Origin: Burkholderia sp. USMB20 | Lineage (GTDB): Bacteria > Pseudomonadota > Gammaproteobacteria > Burkholderiales > Burkholderiaceae | Assembly (NCBI RefSeq): GCF_000949135.2 | Contig: NZ_JTAN02000021.1 | Coordinates: 434,001-498,000 of the forward strand | DNA length: 64,000 nucleotides | Reading direction: 5' to 3' | Shown: piece after piece, positions 9,872 through 18,280 of the stretch | Layout of the letters: each line of letters starts with the position of its first letter | Position numbering within the stretch: position 1 is the first letter of the stretch | Program-made: the position numbers and the translations under genes | The notes under the pieces: model-generated | What the model was told of the DNA's origin: nothing | Databases searched by the model: none | The model's input: only the letters and a program-made list of their open reading frames with translations

Positions 9872-10753
9872 ATGGACAATCTGCCCAATATCATGGTGGC
9901 CGCGTTCCCGGCCTTCGCGGTGCTGATCGCCGTGGAAATCGCACTCGCGGCGGTGCTCGGCCGGTCGCTGTACCGGACCCGCGACACGCTGGCGAACCTC
10001 GCGCTCGCGGCCGGCGCATTCGTCGCCAGCGCGCTGACCGGCGGGCTGGTGCTCGCGGTGCTGAGCTGGGTGTACGCGCACCGGCTCTTCACGATCCCGA
10101 CAAACGTCTGGTGGGCGTGGGTGATGTGCTTCTTCGCCGACGATTTCAGCTACTACTGGTTCCACCGCCTGAGTCACGAGGTGCGCTGGTTCTGGGCGTC
10201 GCATTCGGTCCACCATTCGTCGGAACAATACAACCTGTCGGTATCGCTGCGCCAGACGTGGACGGGCACGATCACCGGATCGTTCCTGTTCTGGGCGTGG
10301 ATGCCGTGGGTCGGGTTCCATCCGAAGATGATCCTGTTCATGCAGTCGGTGAGCCTGATCTACCAGTTCTGGATCCACACCGAAGCGATCGGCAAGATGC
10401 CGCGCTGGTTCGAGGCGCTGCTGAACACGCCGTCGCAGCATCGCGTCCATCACGGCAGCGATTTCGACTATCTCGATACCAACTATGCCGGCACCACGAT
10501 GATCTGGGATCGGCTGTTCCGCTCGTACACGCCCGAGCGATTCACGCCGCACTACGGGCTGACGTCGAGCATCGGCACCGACAATCCGTTCAGGATCGCG
10601 TTCTACGAGTGGCGCAATATCGCGCGCGACCTCGCGAAGGCGGACAGCCTGCACACCGCGATCCAGTATCTGATCCGGCCGCCCGGCTGGAGTCCCGACG
10701 GCAGTTCCCTGACGACGCGCGATGCGCGGCGTGCCGCACAGCAGGTTTCCTGA
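9872..10753 (+). CDS. Sterol desaturase / fatty acid hydroxylase family membrane enzyme
   Basis: This 293-residue integral membrane protein carries the histidine clusters of the fatty acid hydroxylase superfamily: HRLSH, HSVHH and HRVHH, which bind a di-iron centre. Hydrophobic segments flank them. Family members insert oxygen or double bonds into lipid-like substrates. The ATG at 9872 was chosen over 9830 because GGAG lies upstream at suitable spacing and the protein then begins with a membrane helix. The next gene starts nine bases after the stop, so the two are almost certainly co-transcribed. The substrate cannot be deduced; hopanoid-like or fatty acyl lipids are possible. Confidence 0.88.
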   Translation: MDNLPNIMVAAFPAFAVLIAVEIALAAVLGRSLYRTRDTLANLALAAGAFVASALTGGLVLAVLSWVYAHRLFTIPTNVWWAWVMCFFADDFSYYWFHRLSHEVRWFWASHSVHHSSEQYNLSVSLRQTWTGTITGSFLFWAWMPWVGFHPKMILFMQSVSLIYQFWIHTEAIGKMPRWFEALLNTPSQHRVHHGSDFDYLDTNYAGTTMIWDRLFRSYTPERFTPHYGLTSSIGTDNPFRIAFYEWRNIARDLAKADSLHTAIQYLIRPPGWSPDGSSLTTRDARRAAQQVS

Positions 10754-10762
10754 GAAGGCGAT

Positions 10763-12679
10763 ATGGCTCACACACGCGATCCACACGACCGGCGCCACGA
10801 TGCGGCGCCATCCCGCGCCGGCCGCCGGCAATTCCTCGAATACGCGGGCGCGGGGTTGTTGTCCGCGATGCTGCCCGGGTGCGGCGGCGCGGACACGATT
10901 CAGCGGTCGACCTACGACGCGACCATCGCGGCGGGGCGGCAAACGATCCAGGCCGCGCTCGATGCCCATCCGCGGAACCTCGCGGGCATCTCGGTCGCGT
11001 TGCTCAAGGGCAATCAGGTCGTGTGGGCGCAGGCGTTCGGGAATGCGTCGATCGACCCGGCGGTCGCCGCCACGCCGACGACGCGCTACAACATCGGTTC
11101 GGTATCCAAAGTGATCGCGGCGCTGGCCGGCGTGATCCTGCAGGATCGCGGGCTGATCGACCTCGACGCGCCGATCGTCCGGTACGTGCCGTCGTTCACC
11201 ATGCTGTCGCCGCAGTATGCGCAGATCACGTCGCGTCATCTGCTGTCGCATTCGTCCGGGCTGCCCGGCCAGAACGTCGACGACATGTTCTCGTATGCGC
11301 CGATTCCGGGCTATGCGGCGACCGCGCAAAAGGTGCTAGCCAACGAACACCTGAATCATCCGCCGGGCCAGTTCGCGGTGTACTGCAACGACGGTTTCAC
11401 GATCTTCGAACTGGTGGTCGCGGCAGTCACCGGGCTGAGCTTCGCCGATTTCGTTCAGCGCGAGATCCTCGCGCCGCTGAACATGACGAATTCCGGCTTC
11501 CTGACCAGCGTGCCGACGAGCGGCCAGTTCGCGCTGGCGTACGCGAACGGCATCCAGTACGGGCAGGAATTCGCGAATCCGTACGCCACCGGCGGCCTGT
11601 CGACGACGCCGCTCGACATGATGAACCTCGCGCAACTGTTCATCGGCAACGGCGTGTTCCAGGGGCGGCGCATCGCGTCGGCGGCCGGAATTGCCGACAT
11701 GCTGACGGACCAGACCGACCGGTGGCAGATCAAGTCGACCCGGCTCGGTTACTCGTATGCCTATGGTCTCGGCTGGGACGACGTCGACGATCCGGTCCTG
11801 CGCGTGGCCGGCGCCGCCGGCGCGTACAAGAGCGGCGGCACGCAGTTCTTTTCAAGCCATTTCTACGTGCTGCCGGCGGCGCAAATGGCGCTGATGATCA
11901 CCGGCAGCACCGGCTATGACGCGGCCGGCATCGCGCCCGCGATCCTGCTGCAGGCGTTGCAGGAAGACGGCAGCATCGCCGGTGCGCCCGCGAAGGTGAA
12001 TGTCGCTGCACCGCCGGCGGCCGCGTCGCCGGACGTTTCCGCCGTCGGCGGCGTCTACGGCAACGAATCGGCGCCGATGCAGGTCGTCGTGAACGCGGAC
12101 GGCAGCCTGGCGTTGACGCAATGGAACGGCACGGCGTGGATGGACGCCGGCCCGAGCAGCGCGCCGTACGTGTATCGCAGCGACGGCTGGTGGTGGAGCG
12201 ACGGCGATACCGTGTCGTACCGGTTCGATATCCTGCCCGGCACGGACGACGCGGGCAACGCGGTGAGCAATCGGTATCTGACCAAGCGTGTCGTCGACGG
12301 CTCGGGCTATGTGTTCCGCGTCACGCCGTATGCACAGCAATTGCAGGCATTGCCGGCGCTCGGCGCCGCCTGGCAGGCACGTGTGAACACGTCGTGGAAC
12401 GTGATCAACGAATCGGCGCAGTCGGTGTTCTCGGGCGGCAAGCTGCGGGTGTCGCTCGGCAGCCTCGACGCGTTGCCGGGCTATGTCCTGTTCGCCTACA
12501 GCACCAGCGGCGGCGCCCACTTCAACTACCAGTTGTTGAAGCCGCTGGCCGACGACCGCTGCGGGATGACGGTGCAGATACCGGTGATGCCCGGCCGCGA
12601 TCTGTTCGAAATCAGCATGACGAACGTGAGCAATGTCGAGACGATGGCGGCTTCCGGATGGCTGTGCCAGCGCGCGTGA
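10763..12679 (+). CDS. Exported serine hydrolase, beta-lactamase class C / esterase family
   Basis: The 638-residue protein starts with a twin-arginine-like leader (GRRQFLEYAGAGLL) that also ends in a lipobox-like LPGC, so it is probably exported and may be lipid-anchored. The catalytic domain shows the penicillin-binding-protein/class C signature: SVSK at residues 113-116 (Ser nucleophile and Lys) and YCN at 207-209. Such enzymes act as esterases, D-aminopeptidases or beta-lactamases. From about residue 420 a second region rich in Trp, Tyr and Gly resembles the beta-barrel C-terminal domains common in this family. The gene follows the fatty-acid-hydroxylase-type gene by nine bases with GAGAAGG as ribosome site. 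Lipid ester hydrolysis is a reasonable guess; true antibiotic hydrolysis is unproven. Confidence 0.87.
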   Translation: MAHTRDPHDRRHDAAPSRAGRRQFLEYAGAGLLSAMLPGCGGADTIQRSTYDATIAAGRQTIQAALDAHPRNLAGISVALLKGNQVVWAQAFGNASIDPAVAATPTTRYNIGSVSKVIAALAGVILQDRGLIDLDAPIVRYVPSFTMLSPQYAQITSRHLLSHSSGLPGQNVDDMFSYAPIPGYAATAQKVLANEHLNHPPGQFAVYCNDGFTIFELVVAAVTGLSFADFVQREILAPLNMTNSGFLTSVPTSGQFALAYANGIQYGQEFANPYATGGLSTTPLDMMNLAQLFIGNGVFQGRRIASAAGIADMLTDQTDRWQIKSTRLGYSYAYGLGWDDVDDPVLRVAGAAGAYKSGGTQFFSSHFYVLPAAQMALMITGSTGYDAAGIAPAILLQALQEDGSIAGAPAKVNVAAPPAAASPDVSAVGGVYGNESAPMQVVVNADGSLALTQWNGTAWMDAGPSSAPYVYRSDGWWWSDGDTVSYRFDILPGTDDAGNAVSNRYLTKRVVDGSGYVFRVTPYAQQLQALPALGAAWQARVNTSWNVINESAQSVFSGGKLRVSLGSLDALPGYVLFAYSTSGGAHFNYQLLKPLADDRCGMTVQIPVMPGRDLFEISMTNVSNVETMAASGWLCQRA

Positions 12680-12832
12680 GGGCCGGCGGGAAGGGCGCGA
12701 GGCGCGACGATCGGCGGCATGACCGACGCGCCGGCAAGCCGGCTCCGGTGTTAAGGCCGGAACGTGTGCCTTCGTGACCTTGTGCCGCATGACGATCGAC
12801 AGGCAGTCAACCTCGAGGGCAAGCTCGAGCGG

Positions 12833-13045
12833 TCACGGCCTCGCTCGCAACGTCACATCGGCATTCGGCGTCGCGCCCACCTTTTCGAGTGCCGCAACCG
12901 CGGCGTCGTTGCCTTGCAGGATGGCGTTCTGCAGTGCAGTGCGGCCGAGCGCATCGACGTGATCCGGGTTCGCGCCACGGGCGACGAGCAACGGCAACCT
13001 GCAGGTGCGGTTCAACCGCGGCGTGATCCAGTATCGGCAGGGCAC
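12833..13045 (-). pseudogene. Ankyrin-repeat gene remnant
   Basis: Read on the minus strand, this stretch gives about 55 residues with ankyrin-repeat character (LLVARGANPDHVDALGRTAL, then AILQGNDAAVAALEKVGA). It ends at a natural stop, but upstream the frame soon loses the pattern and neighbouring frames show no full repeat array or signal peptide. I read it as the 3' tail of a decayed ankyrin-repeat gene. A short functional gene cannot be excluded. Confidence 0.5.
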
Positions 13046-13480
13046 CGGCGCCTGGACCGACGCGTAGGCGGCCCGCCCGGGTGAAGCCGGCGCGGGACAC
13101 GCGAGCGTGCGCCGGCGCAGTTGTCATGGCCGAGTCGATCAGCGTCATGCTGCCGCTTGTTTCAGCCGCGACGGCCGCTCGGCGGTTGAAAGGGGCTAAA
13201 GGAATCGAACAAGATCCCGAGTTGTCCGGTACTAGGTGTCTTCCCTGAACGGGATTGCCATGGCCGCTCACCGCGGCTGCCGCAGAGCCGGCGATGACGG
13301 CGTACGGCCTTGACCCGCAAGGCTTCCGGGCGGAATGGACGCATCCGGCAGCCCGATGGACCCATGCCTGAACGTAATGACTTTGAGCAATTTTGGCAAT
13401 TTTCAAACAATGCATCGAATCCCATACTGCGGCTCATCCAATCACCGCCAGCCTGAGTGGCGAACCGCAGAGGACTCGAG
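13046..13480 (+). other. Leader region before the mandelate cluster
   Basis: No gene is seen here. The last hundred bases are clearly more AT-rich than the surroundings and include the promoter-proximal element described separately. Confidence 0.5.
13382..13428 (+). promoter_or_regulatory. AT-rich promoter/operator candidate upstream of mdlC
   Basis: TTTGA at 13382-13386 and TCAAA at 13403-13407 form an interrupted inverted repeat enclosing two direct copies of GCAATTTT (13387-13394 and 13396-13403). A weak TTTTCA (13400-13405), 17-base spacer and CATACT (13423-13428) could be the promoter. It lies about 50 bases before the mdlC ATG. No dedicated regulator gene is adjacent. Confidence 0.35.
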
Positions 13481-15070
13481 ATGCAACGAAACACAAGTGG
13501 GCAGCCGACCGTTCGCGATGCCGTCGTGGACTTGATGCGGCGCCTCGGAATGACGTCGGTGTTTGCCAATCCCGGCTCGACCGAGCTGCCCATGTTCCGC
13601 GACTTCCCGGAGGACTTCCGGTACGTGCTGGGATTGCAGGAAGCCGTCGTCGTCGGTATGGCGGATGGATATGCCCAGGCCACCGGCAATGCCGCTCTGG
13701 TCAATCTGCATTCGGCGGCCGGTGTCGGCAACGCGATGGGCAACATATTCACGGCTTTCAGGAACCGGACGCCGCTGATCATTACTGCCGGCCAGCAGGC
13801 CCGTTCAATTCTGCCGTTCGATCCGTTTCTGTCGGCATCGCAAGCAACCGAGTTGCCGCGGCCCTATGTGAAGTGGAGCATCGAACCGGCTCGTGCCGCG
13901 GATGTTCCGCTTGCGCTCGCCCGTGCTTATCACGTGGCGATGCAGGAGCCGCGTGGCCCGGTGTTCGTTTCCATTCCGGTCGACGACTGGGATCAGCCGG
14001 CCGACCTCGTCGAGGCGACACGGGTCAGCACCCGGTTCCGCCCCGATCCGGCATCGATCGCGGAGATCGGTGACGCGCTGGACAACTGCAAACGGCCGGC
14101 CATCGTCGTCGGCGCGGAACTCGATCGCGCCGACGCCTGGAGCGAGGCCATCCAGCTCGCCGAGCGCCACAATGCGCGGGTTTATGTCGCGCCGATGTCG
14201 TCACGCTGCAGCTTCCCTGAAGATCACCGACTTTTCGCCGGATTCCTTCCGGCGATGCGCGAAAAAATCGTTCGGATACTGGATGGGCATGACCTGATCT
14301 TCGTCGTCGGGGCGCCGGCTTTTGCGTATCACGTCGAAGGCAGTGGGCCACATGTGCCTGATGGCGCGGCGTTGTACCAGTTGATCGACGATCCGGCTAC
14401 CGCGGCGTGGACCCCGGTCGGCACGTCGGTGGTGGCGAACGTTCGCCTGGGGCTGGCGGACCTGCTCGCCCGTCCGGCGCCGCGCGGCCGGCCGCTGCCG
14501 GCGCCTCGCGAGGTCGTCGAGCGAGCCGAGCCCACGGCGGTCATGTCGGTCGCGTATGCGTTGCAGACGCTCTCCGAGGTGCGCGACGCAGCGGATATCG
14601 TGGTCGAGGAGGCGCCAAGTTCGCGGCCCGTCATGCAGCGTTATCTGCCGTTCACGCGCAGTCAGACGTTTTACACGATGGCAAGCGGCGGTCTGGGCTA
14701 CGGCATGCCCGCCGCGGTGGGCGTGGCGTTGGGCAAACCCGGCCGCCGCGTGATCGGCCTCATCGGTGACGGCTCGACGATGTATTCGCCCCAGGCGATC
14801 TATAGCGCGGTCCAACTCGATCTCCCGATCACCTTTGTCATCCTGAATAACGCCCGCTACGCCGCCTTGCAGGAATTTGCGCCCGTCTTTGGCTTCTCCG
14901 CGTCGGATCCGGTACAGGGCACCGACCTCGCGGGGCTGGATTTCGTTTCTCTGGCCAACAGCATGGGTTGCGAAGGGGTGCGAGTGAGCGACGCGCCGTC
15001 GCTGAAGTCCGCGCTGGAAGACGCATTGTCTTCGGGCAAAACGCGCCTTGTAGAAATTGTCGTGGCCTGA
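13481..15070 (+). CDS. mdlC: Benzoylformate decarboxylase
   Basis: This thiamine-diphosphate enzyme decarboxylates benzoylformate to benzaldehyde in mandelate catabolism. Its 529 residues match the length of the Pseudomonas putida enzyme (528). Visible family features are the N-terminal PYR domain with NPGSTELP (Ser33, equivalent to the substrate-binding Ser26), the Glu in GLQEAV that activates thiamine, HSAAGVGNAMGN carrying the first catalytic His, and AFAYH carrying the second. The C-terminal cofactor motif is GDGSTMYSP followed by NN. ATG 13481 has an AGAGGA ribosome site. The benzaldehyde dehydrogenase-like gene follows by 55 bases and mdlB lies three genes on, which supports the assignment over related decarboxylases. 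Confidence 0.9.
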   Translation: MQRNTSGQPTVRDAVVDLMRRLGMTSVFANPGSTELPMFRDFPEDFRYVLGLQEAVVVGMADGYAQATGNAALVNLHSAAGVGNAMGNIFTAFRNRTPLIITAGQQARSILPFDPFLSASQATELPRPYVKWSIEPARAADVPLALARAYHVAMQEPRGPVFVSIPVDDWDQPADLVEATRVSTRFRPDPASIAEIGDALDNCKRPAIVVGAELDRADAWSEAIQLAERHNARVYVAPMSSRCSFPEDHRLFAGFLPAMREKIVRILDGHDLIFVVGAPAFAYHVEGSGPHVPDGAALYQLIDDPATAAWTPVGTSVVANVRLGLADLLARPAPRGRPLPAPREVVERAEPTAVMSVAYALQTLSEVRDAADIVVEEAPSSRPVMQRYLPFTRSQTFYTMASGGLGYGMPAAVGVALGKPGRRVIGLIGDGSTMYSPQAIYSAVQLDLPITFVILNNARYAALQEFAPVFGFSASDPVQGTDLAGLDFVSLANSMGCEGVRVSDAPSLKSALEDALSSGKTRLVEIVVA

Positions 15071-15125
15071 CCGCGAGTCGGTGGTTCGACAGGCTGGCTT
15101 TTCAAACATATTCCAGGAGACGGCA

Positions 15126-16577
15126 ATGAATCAGGTATCGATGTTGATCAACGGCGAGCGCACGATGGCGCGCGATGGGGCGACATTCGAGCGCCGTAAT
15201 CCGCTCGATGGCACGGTTGCATCGACCGCACCCGCCGCGACCGTCGCCGATGCACAGGCCGCGGTGCACGCTGCCGCCGCCGCGTTTCCCGCTTGGTCGG
15301 CGATGGGGCCCGGCGAGCGACGCGCATTGCTGAATCGAGCCGCAGATGCGCTCGAAGAAAAGCGCGACGCTTTCGCGCTGGCAATGGCAACCGAAACGGG
15401 CGCGTCCCGCCTGTGGGCCGATTTCAACGTCAAGCTCGCGGCCGACGGGTTGCGCGAAGCTGCTGCGATGACCACGCAGATTTCGGGCGAAGTGATTCCG
15501 TCGGACGTGCCCGGCAATCTCGCGCTCGGGGTTCGGCAGGCCGCCGGCGTCGTGCTCGGGATTGCACCGTGGAACGCGCCCGTCATCCTCGGCGTGCGTG
15601 CCATCGCGCTGCCGCTGGCTTGCGGCAATACCGTCGTGCTCAAGGGTTCGGAAATTTGCCCCGCGACCCACGGCCTCATCATCGAGGCGTTGCAGGACGC
15701 CGGGCTGCCGCGCGGCGTCGTGAACTTCGTCACGAATGCGCCGGCGAATGCCGGCGCCATTGTCGAAGCGCTCATTGCCGAGCCCGCGGTCAGACGGGTG
15801 AACTTCACGGGCTCGACCCGCGTCGGCCGCATCATCGCCACCCAGTGCGCGAAGTATCTGAAGCCCTCGGTACTTGAGCTCGGCGGAAAGGCTCCGTTTC
15901 TTGTTCTTCACGATGCCGATATCGACGCTGCGGTTCAGGGCGCGGCATTCGGGGCGTTCGCAAATTCCGGTCAGATCTGCATGTCCACCGAACGCATCGT
16001 CGTCGACGCGAACATCGCCGACGAATTCGTCGCGCGCCTGGCCGAAAAGGCGAAGAGCCTGCCGCTTGGCGATCCGAGAAAGGGCCCGGCCGTACTCGGC
16101 TCCGTTGTAGACATGGCGACCGTCAGGAAGTGCAACGACCTGATCGACGACGCGCTGGCGAAAGGTGCGACGTTGGTCTGCGGAGGAAAATCCGAGACCA
16201 CGCTCATGCCGGCCACGCTGCTCGATCACGTCACGGCCGACATGCATATCTACCGGGAGGAGTCGTTCGGGCCGGTCAAGGCGATCGTCCGCGTCGAGGG
16301 AGACGAAGCGGCCATCGCATGCGCGAACGACAACGAATATGGTCTGTCGGCGGCAGTCTTCAGCCGTGACGTCGCGCGTGCGTTGACGGTAGCGAAGCGT
16401 ATCGAGTCCGGGCTTTGCCACGTCAATGGGCCGACGGTTCACGACGAGGCGCAAATGCCGTTTGGCGGGATGAAGTCCAGTGGTTTCGGGCACTTCGGCG
16501 GCAAGGCGGGAATCGCGGAATTTACCGATTTGCGCTGGATCACCGTGCAAACGACGCCTCGTCACTATCCGTTCTGA
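15126..16577 (+). CDS. Aromatic aldehyde dehydrogenase (benzaldehyde/vanillin dehydrogenase type)
   Basis: The 483-residue protein is an NAD(P)-dependent aldehyde dehydrogenase with catalytic Cys285 (SGQICMSTE) and general base Glu251 (LELGGKAPF). The APWNAPV and GNTVVLKGSE motifs, and the truncated C-terminus ending RHYPF, resemble vanillin/benzaldehyde dehydrogenases. Between mdlC and mdlB it most likely oxidises the benzaldehyde released by benzoylformate decarboxylase to benzoate, so it is the functional counterpart of mdlD, although it belongs to a different aldehyde dehydrogenase group from the classical P. putida MdlD. The start at ATG 15126 has AGGAGA just upstream and removes a 23-residue extension overlapping mdlC. 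Confidence 0.87.
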   Translation: MNQVSMLINGERTMARDGATFERRNPLDGTVASTAPAATVADAQAAVHAAAAAFPAWSAMGPGERRALLNRAADALEEKRDAFALAMATETGASRLWADFNVKLAADGLREAAAMTTQISGEVIPSDVPGNLALGVRQAAGVVLGIAPWNAPVILGVRAIALPLACGNTVVLKGSEICPATHGLIIEALQDAGLPRGVVNFVTNAPANAGAIVEALIAEPAVRRVNFTGSTRVGRIIATQCAKYLKPSVLELGGKAPFLVLHDADIDAAVQGAAFGAFANSGQICMSTERIVVDANIADEFVARLAEKAKSLPLGDPRKGPAVLGSVVDMATVRKCNDLIDDALAKGATLVCGGKSETTLMPATLLDHVTADMHIYREESFGPVKAIVRVEGDEAAIACANDNEYGLSAAVFSRDVARALTVAKRIESGLCHVNGPTVHDEAQMPFGGMKSSGFGHFGGKAGIAEFTDLRWITVQTTPRHYPF

Positions 16578-16718
16578 TGGTTGCCACGGTCGGGGCGCGT
16601 CTTGTTCGCGACGGACGAGACGGGCCGCTGGATCGTGGGCGCGAACAAAACAACAGCCCTGTACCGGTGAGTAGCCTTCGCTCGTGGAACAACGAGCGAT
16701 CGGCTTAAGGAGACTGCA

Positions 16719-16844
16719 ATGCCTATTGTCAATTTTGAGTGGTCGCTCGATCGCACCCGGTTCGAGTCGGGCCATCACGTCGGAAAACGAATTACCCAGG
16801 CCGGCGATTCAGGCTTCACTGCTCTGGTCGGGGGTGCGGAATGA
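16719..16844 (+). CDS. 41-residue ORF, tautomerase-like N-terminus, coupled to transporter gene
   Basis: A strong AAGGAGA site precedes ATG 16719. The product begins MPIVNFEW, which resembles the start of 4-oxalocrotonate tautomerase-family proteins, where Pro after the initiator Met is the catalytic base. After about 30 residues the likeness is lost and the frame stops. Its TGA overlaps the ATG of the next gene (ATGA at 16841-16844), the pattern of translational coupling. It may be a truncated tautomerase, or a leader peptide whose translation opens the transporter start. Confidence 0.45.
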   Translation: MPIVNFEWSLDRTRFESGHHVGKRITQAGDSGFTALVGGAE

Positions 16845-18187
16845 ACGATCGTAATCCCGGTCTGCCGATCGTCGACATAGGCCGCACCCTTGATGACGGA
16901 CCGTTCTCGGCGTTTCAGCGAATGGTCGTCTTTCTCGCCGCGTTCGCGATCGTGATGGATGGCTTCGATGGGCAACTCATCGGGTTCGCGATTCCCAGCT
17001 TGATCAAGGAATGGGGCATTACGCGCAACGCATTTGCGCCCGCCGTTGCTGCCGGCCTCGTAGGCATGGGTATCGGTAGCGCGTTCGCCGGCCTTTTCGC
17101 GGACAGGTTCGGTCGGCGCTGGGCCATTATTGGAAGCGTGCTGGTATTTGGCCTGGCGACGAGTTCGATTGCGCTATCGCCGGACGTCATGACCATTGCA
17201 ATCCTGCGCTTCTTCGCGGGACTGGGTATCGGTGGTGCGCTGCCAAGCGCGACGACCATGACGGCGGAATTTACGCCGGCTCGCCGGCGGACGCTCGCAG
17301 TCACCGCAACCATCGTGTGCGTACCGCTGGGGGGCATGCTTGCCGGACTGTTCGCGAGCGTCGTGCTTCCTCACTATGGCTGGCGTGGGCTCTTTCTCAT
17401 CGGCGGCACGCTTCCCGTGGCACTGGCGTTCCTGCTGTATCTCGCCATGCCGGAATCGCCCCGTTATCTTGTCCGCCATGACGAACGCTGGAACGAACTG
17501 CGTCACCTGCTGACCCGCATGTCCCGCTCGATTCAGCCGGACGCCGTGTTCGCCGATCAGAAGGAACAGAAAGCGGTACAGCGTCCGGGCTTTCGTGCTC
17601 TGTTCGCGGACGATCAAGGCCGTGACACGATTGCAATCTGGATCGCTTTCTTCATGAACCTGATCGCGGTCTACAGCGCATTCAGCTGGCTGCCGACGAT
17701 GCTTGCAGGCGAGGGGCTCAGCCCTTCGGTGGCAGGTTCGGGCCTGACCGCCTACAACCTGGGGGGCGTCATCGGCGCACTGGGCTGCGCAGTGGCAATC
17801 GGCCGGTTCGGGTCACGCTGGCCTTTGCTCTTGTGCTGCCTGATGGCATCCGCGAGCGCGCTTTTCCTGCGCGGTATCGACGTCTCTGCCCACACGACGT
17901 TGCTCGTGTTCGGAATTGGTTTGCACGGCCTCTTCGTGAATGCGGTTCAGTCGACGATGTATGCCCTTTGCGCCTACGTCTACCCGACCGAGATACGCGC
18001 GACCGGGACCGCATCCGCGCTTGCATTCGGGCGGCTCGGAGCGATCCTCAGCGCGTTCGCCGGGGCATTCGTGATCACGCAGGGGGGAGCGTCCGCGTAC
18101 CTGGGCATGCTTGGTGGGGCGATGTCGATGGTCTTTATCTGCCTGATGATCGTGCGTCGTCATGTTCCGCCCGTCAATCGCGGCTGA
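16841..18187 (+). CDS. Aromatic acid:H+ symporter, MFS (AAHS family)
   Basis: This 448-residue protein with about twelve membrane segments has the hallmark DGFDGQ motif in helix 1, GLFADRFGRR between helices 2 and 3, and the PESPRYL motif before the central loop, as in BenK/PcaK-type transporters of aromatic acids. The ATG at 16841 overlaps the stop of a 41-residue ORF, so translation is probably coupled. Placed between the aldehyde dehydrogenase and mandelate dehydrogenase genes, it most likely imports mandelate, benzoylformate or benzoate. Which substrate is actually carried cannot be read from sequence. Confidence 0.88.
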   Translation: MNDRNPGLPIVDIGRTLDDGPFSAFQRMVVFLAAFAIVMDGFDGQLIGFAIPSLIKEWGITRNAFAPAVAAGLVGMGIGSAFAGLFADRFGRRWAIIGSVLVFGLATSSIALSPDVMTIAILRFFAGLGIGGALPSATTMTAEFTPARRRTLAVTATIVCVPLGGMLAGLFASVVLPHYGWRGLFLIGGTLPVALAFLLYLAMPESPRYLVRHDERWNELRHLLTRMSRSIQPDAVFADQKEQKAVQRPGFRALFADDQGRDTIAIWIAFFMNLIAVYSAFSWLPTMLAGEGLSPSVAGSGLTAYNLGGVIGALGCAVAIGRFGSRWPLLLCCLMASASALFLRGIDVSAHTTLLVFGIGLHGLFVNAVQSTMYALCAYVYPTEIRATGTASALAFGRLGAILSAFAGAFVITQGGASAYLGMLGGAMSMVFICLMIVRRHVPPVNRG

Positions 18188-18280
18188 CCTCAGGCTCCAG
18201 CTTGACAGAGGCGCGCGAACCCGGACTCCAGCGCGCCTCGTGTTCTTCGCATCACGATCTACTCTGTCAGTACGTCAATC

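Noticed and set aside
10763-12679. Assignment as an antibiotic-resistance beta-lactamase
   Set aside because: SxxK and YxN are shared by esterases and peptidases. The extra C-terminal domain and the neighbouring lipid-modifying enzyme do not support a resistance call.
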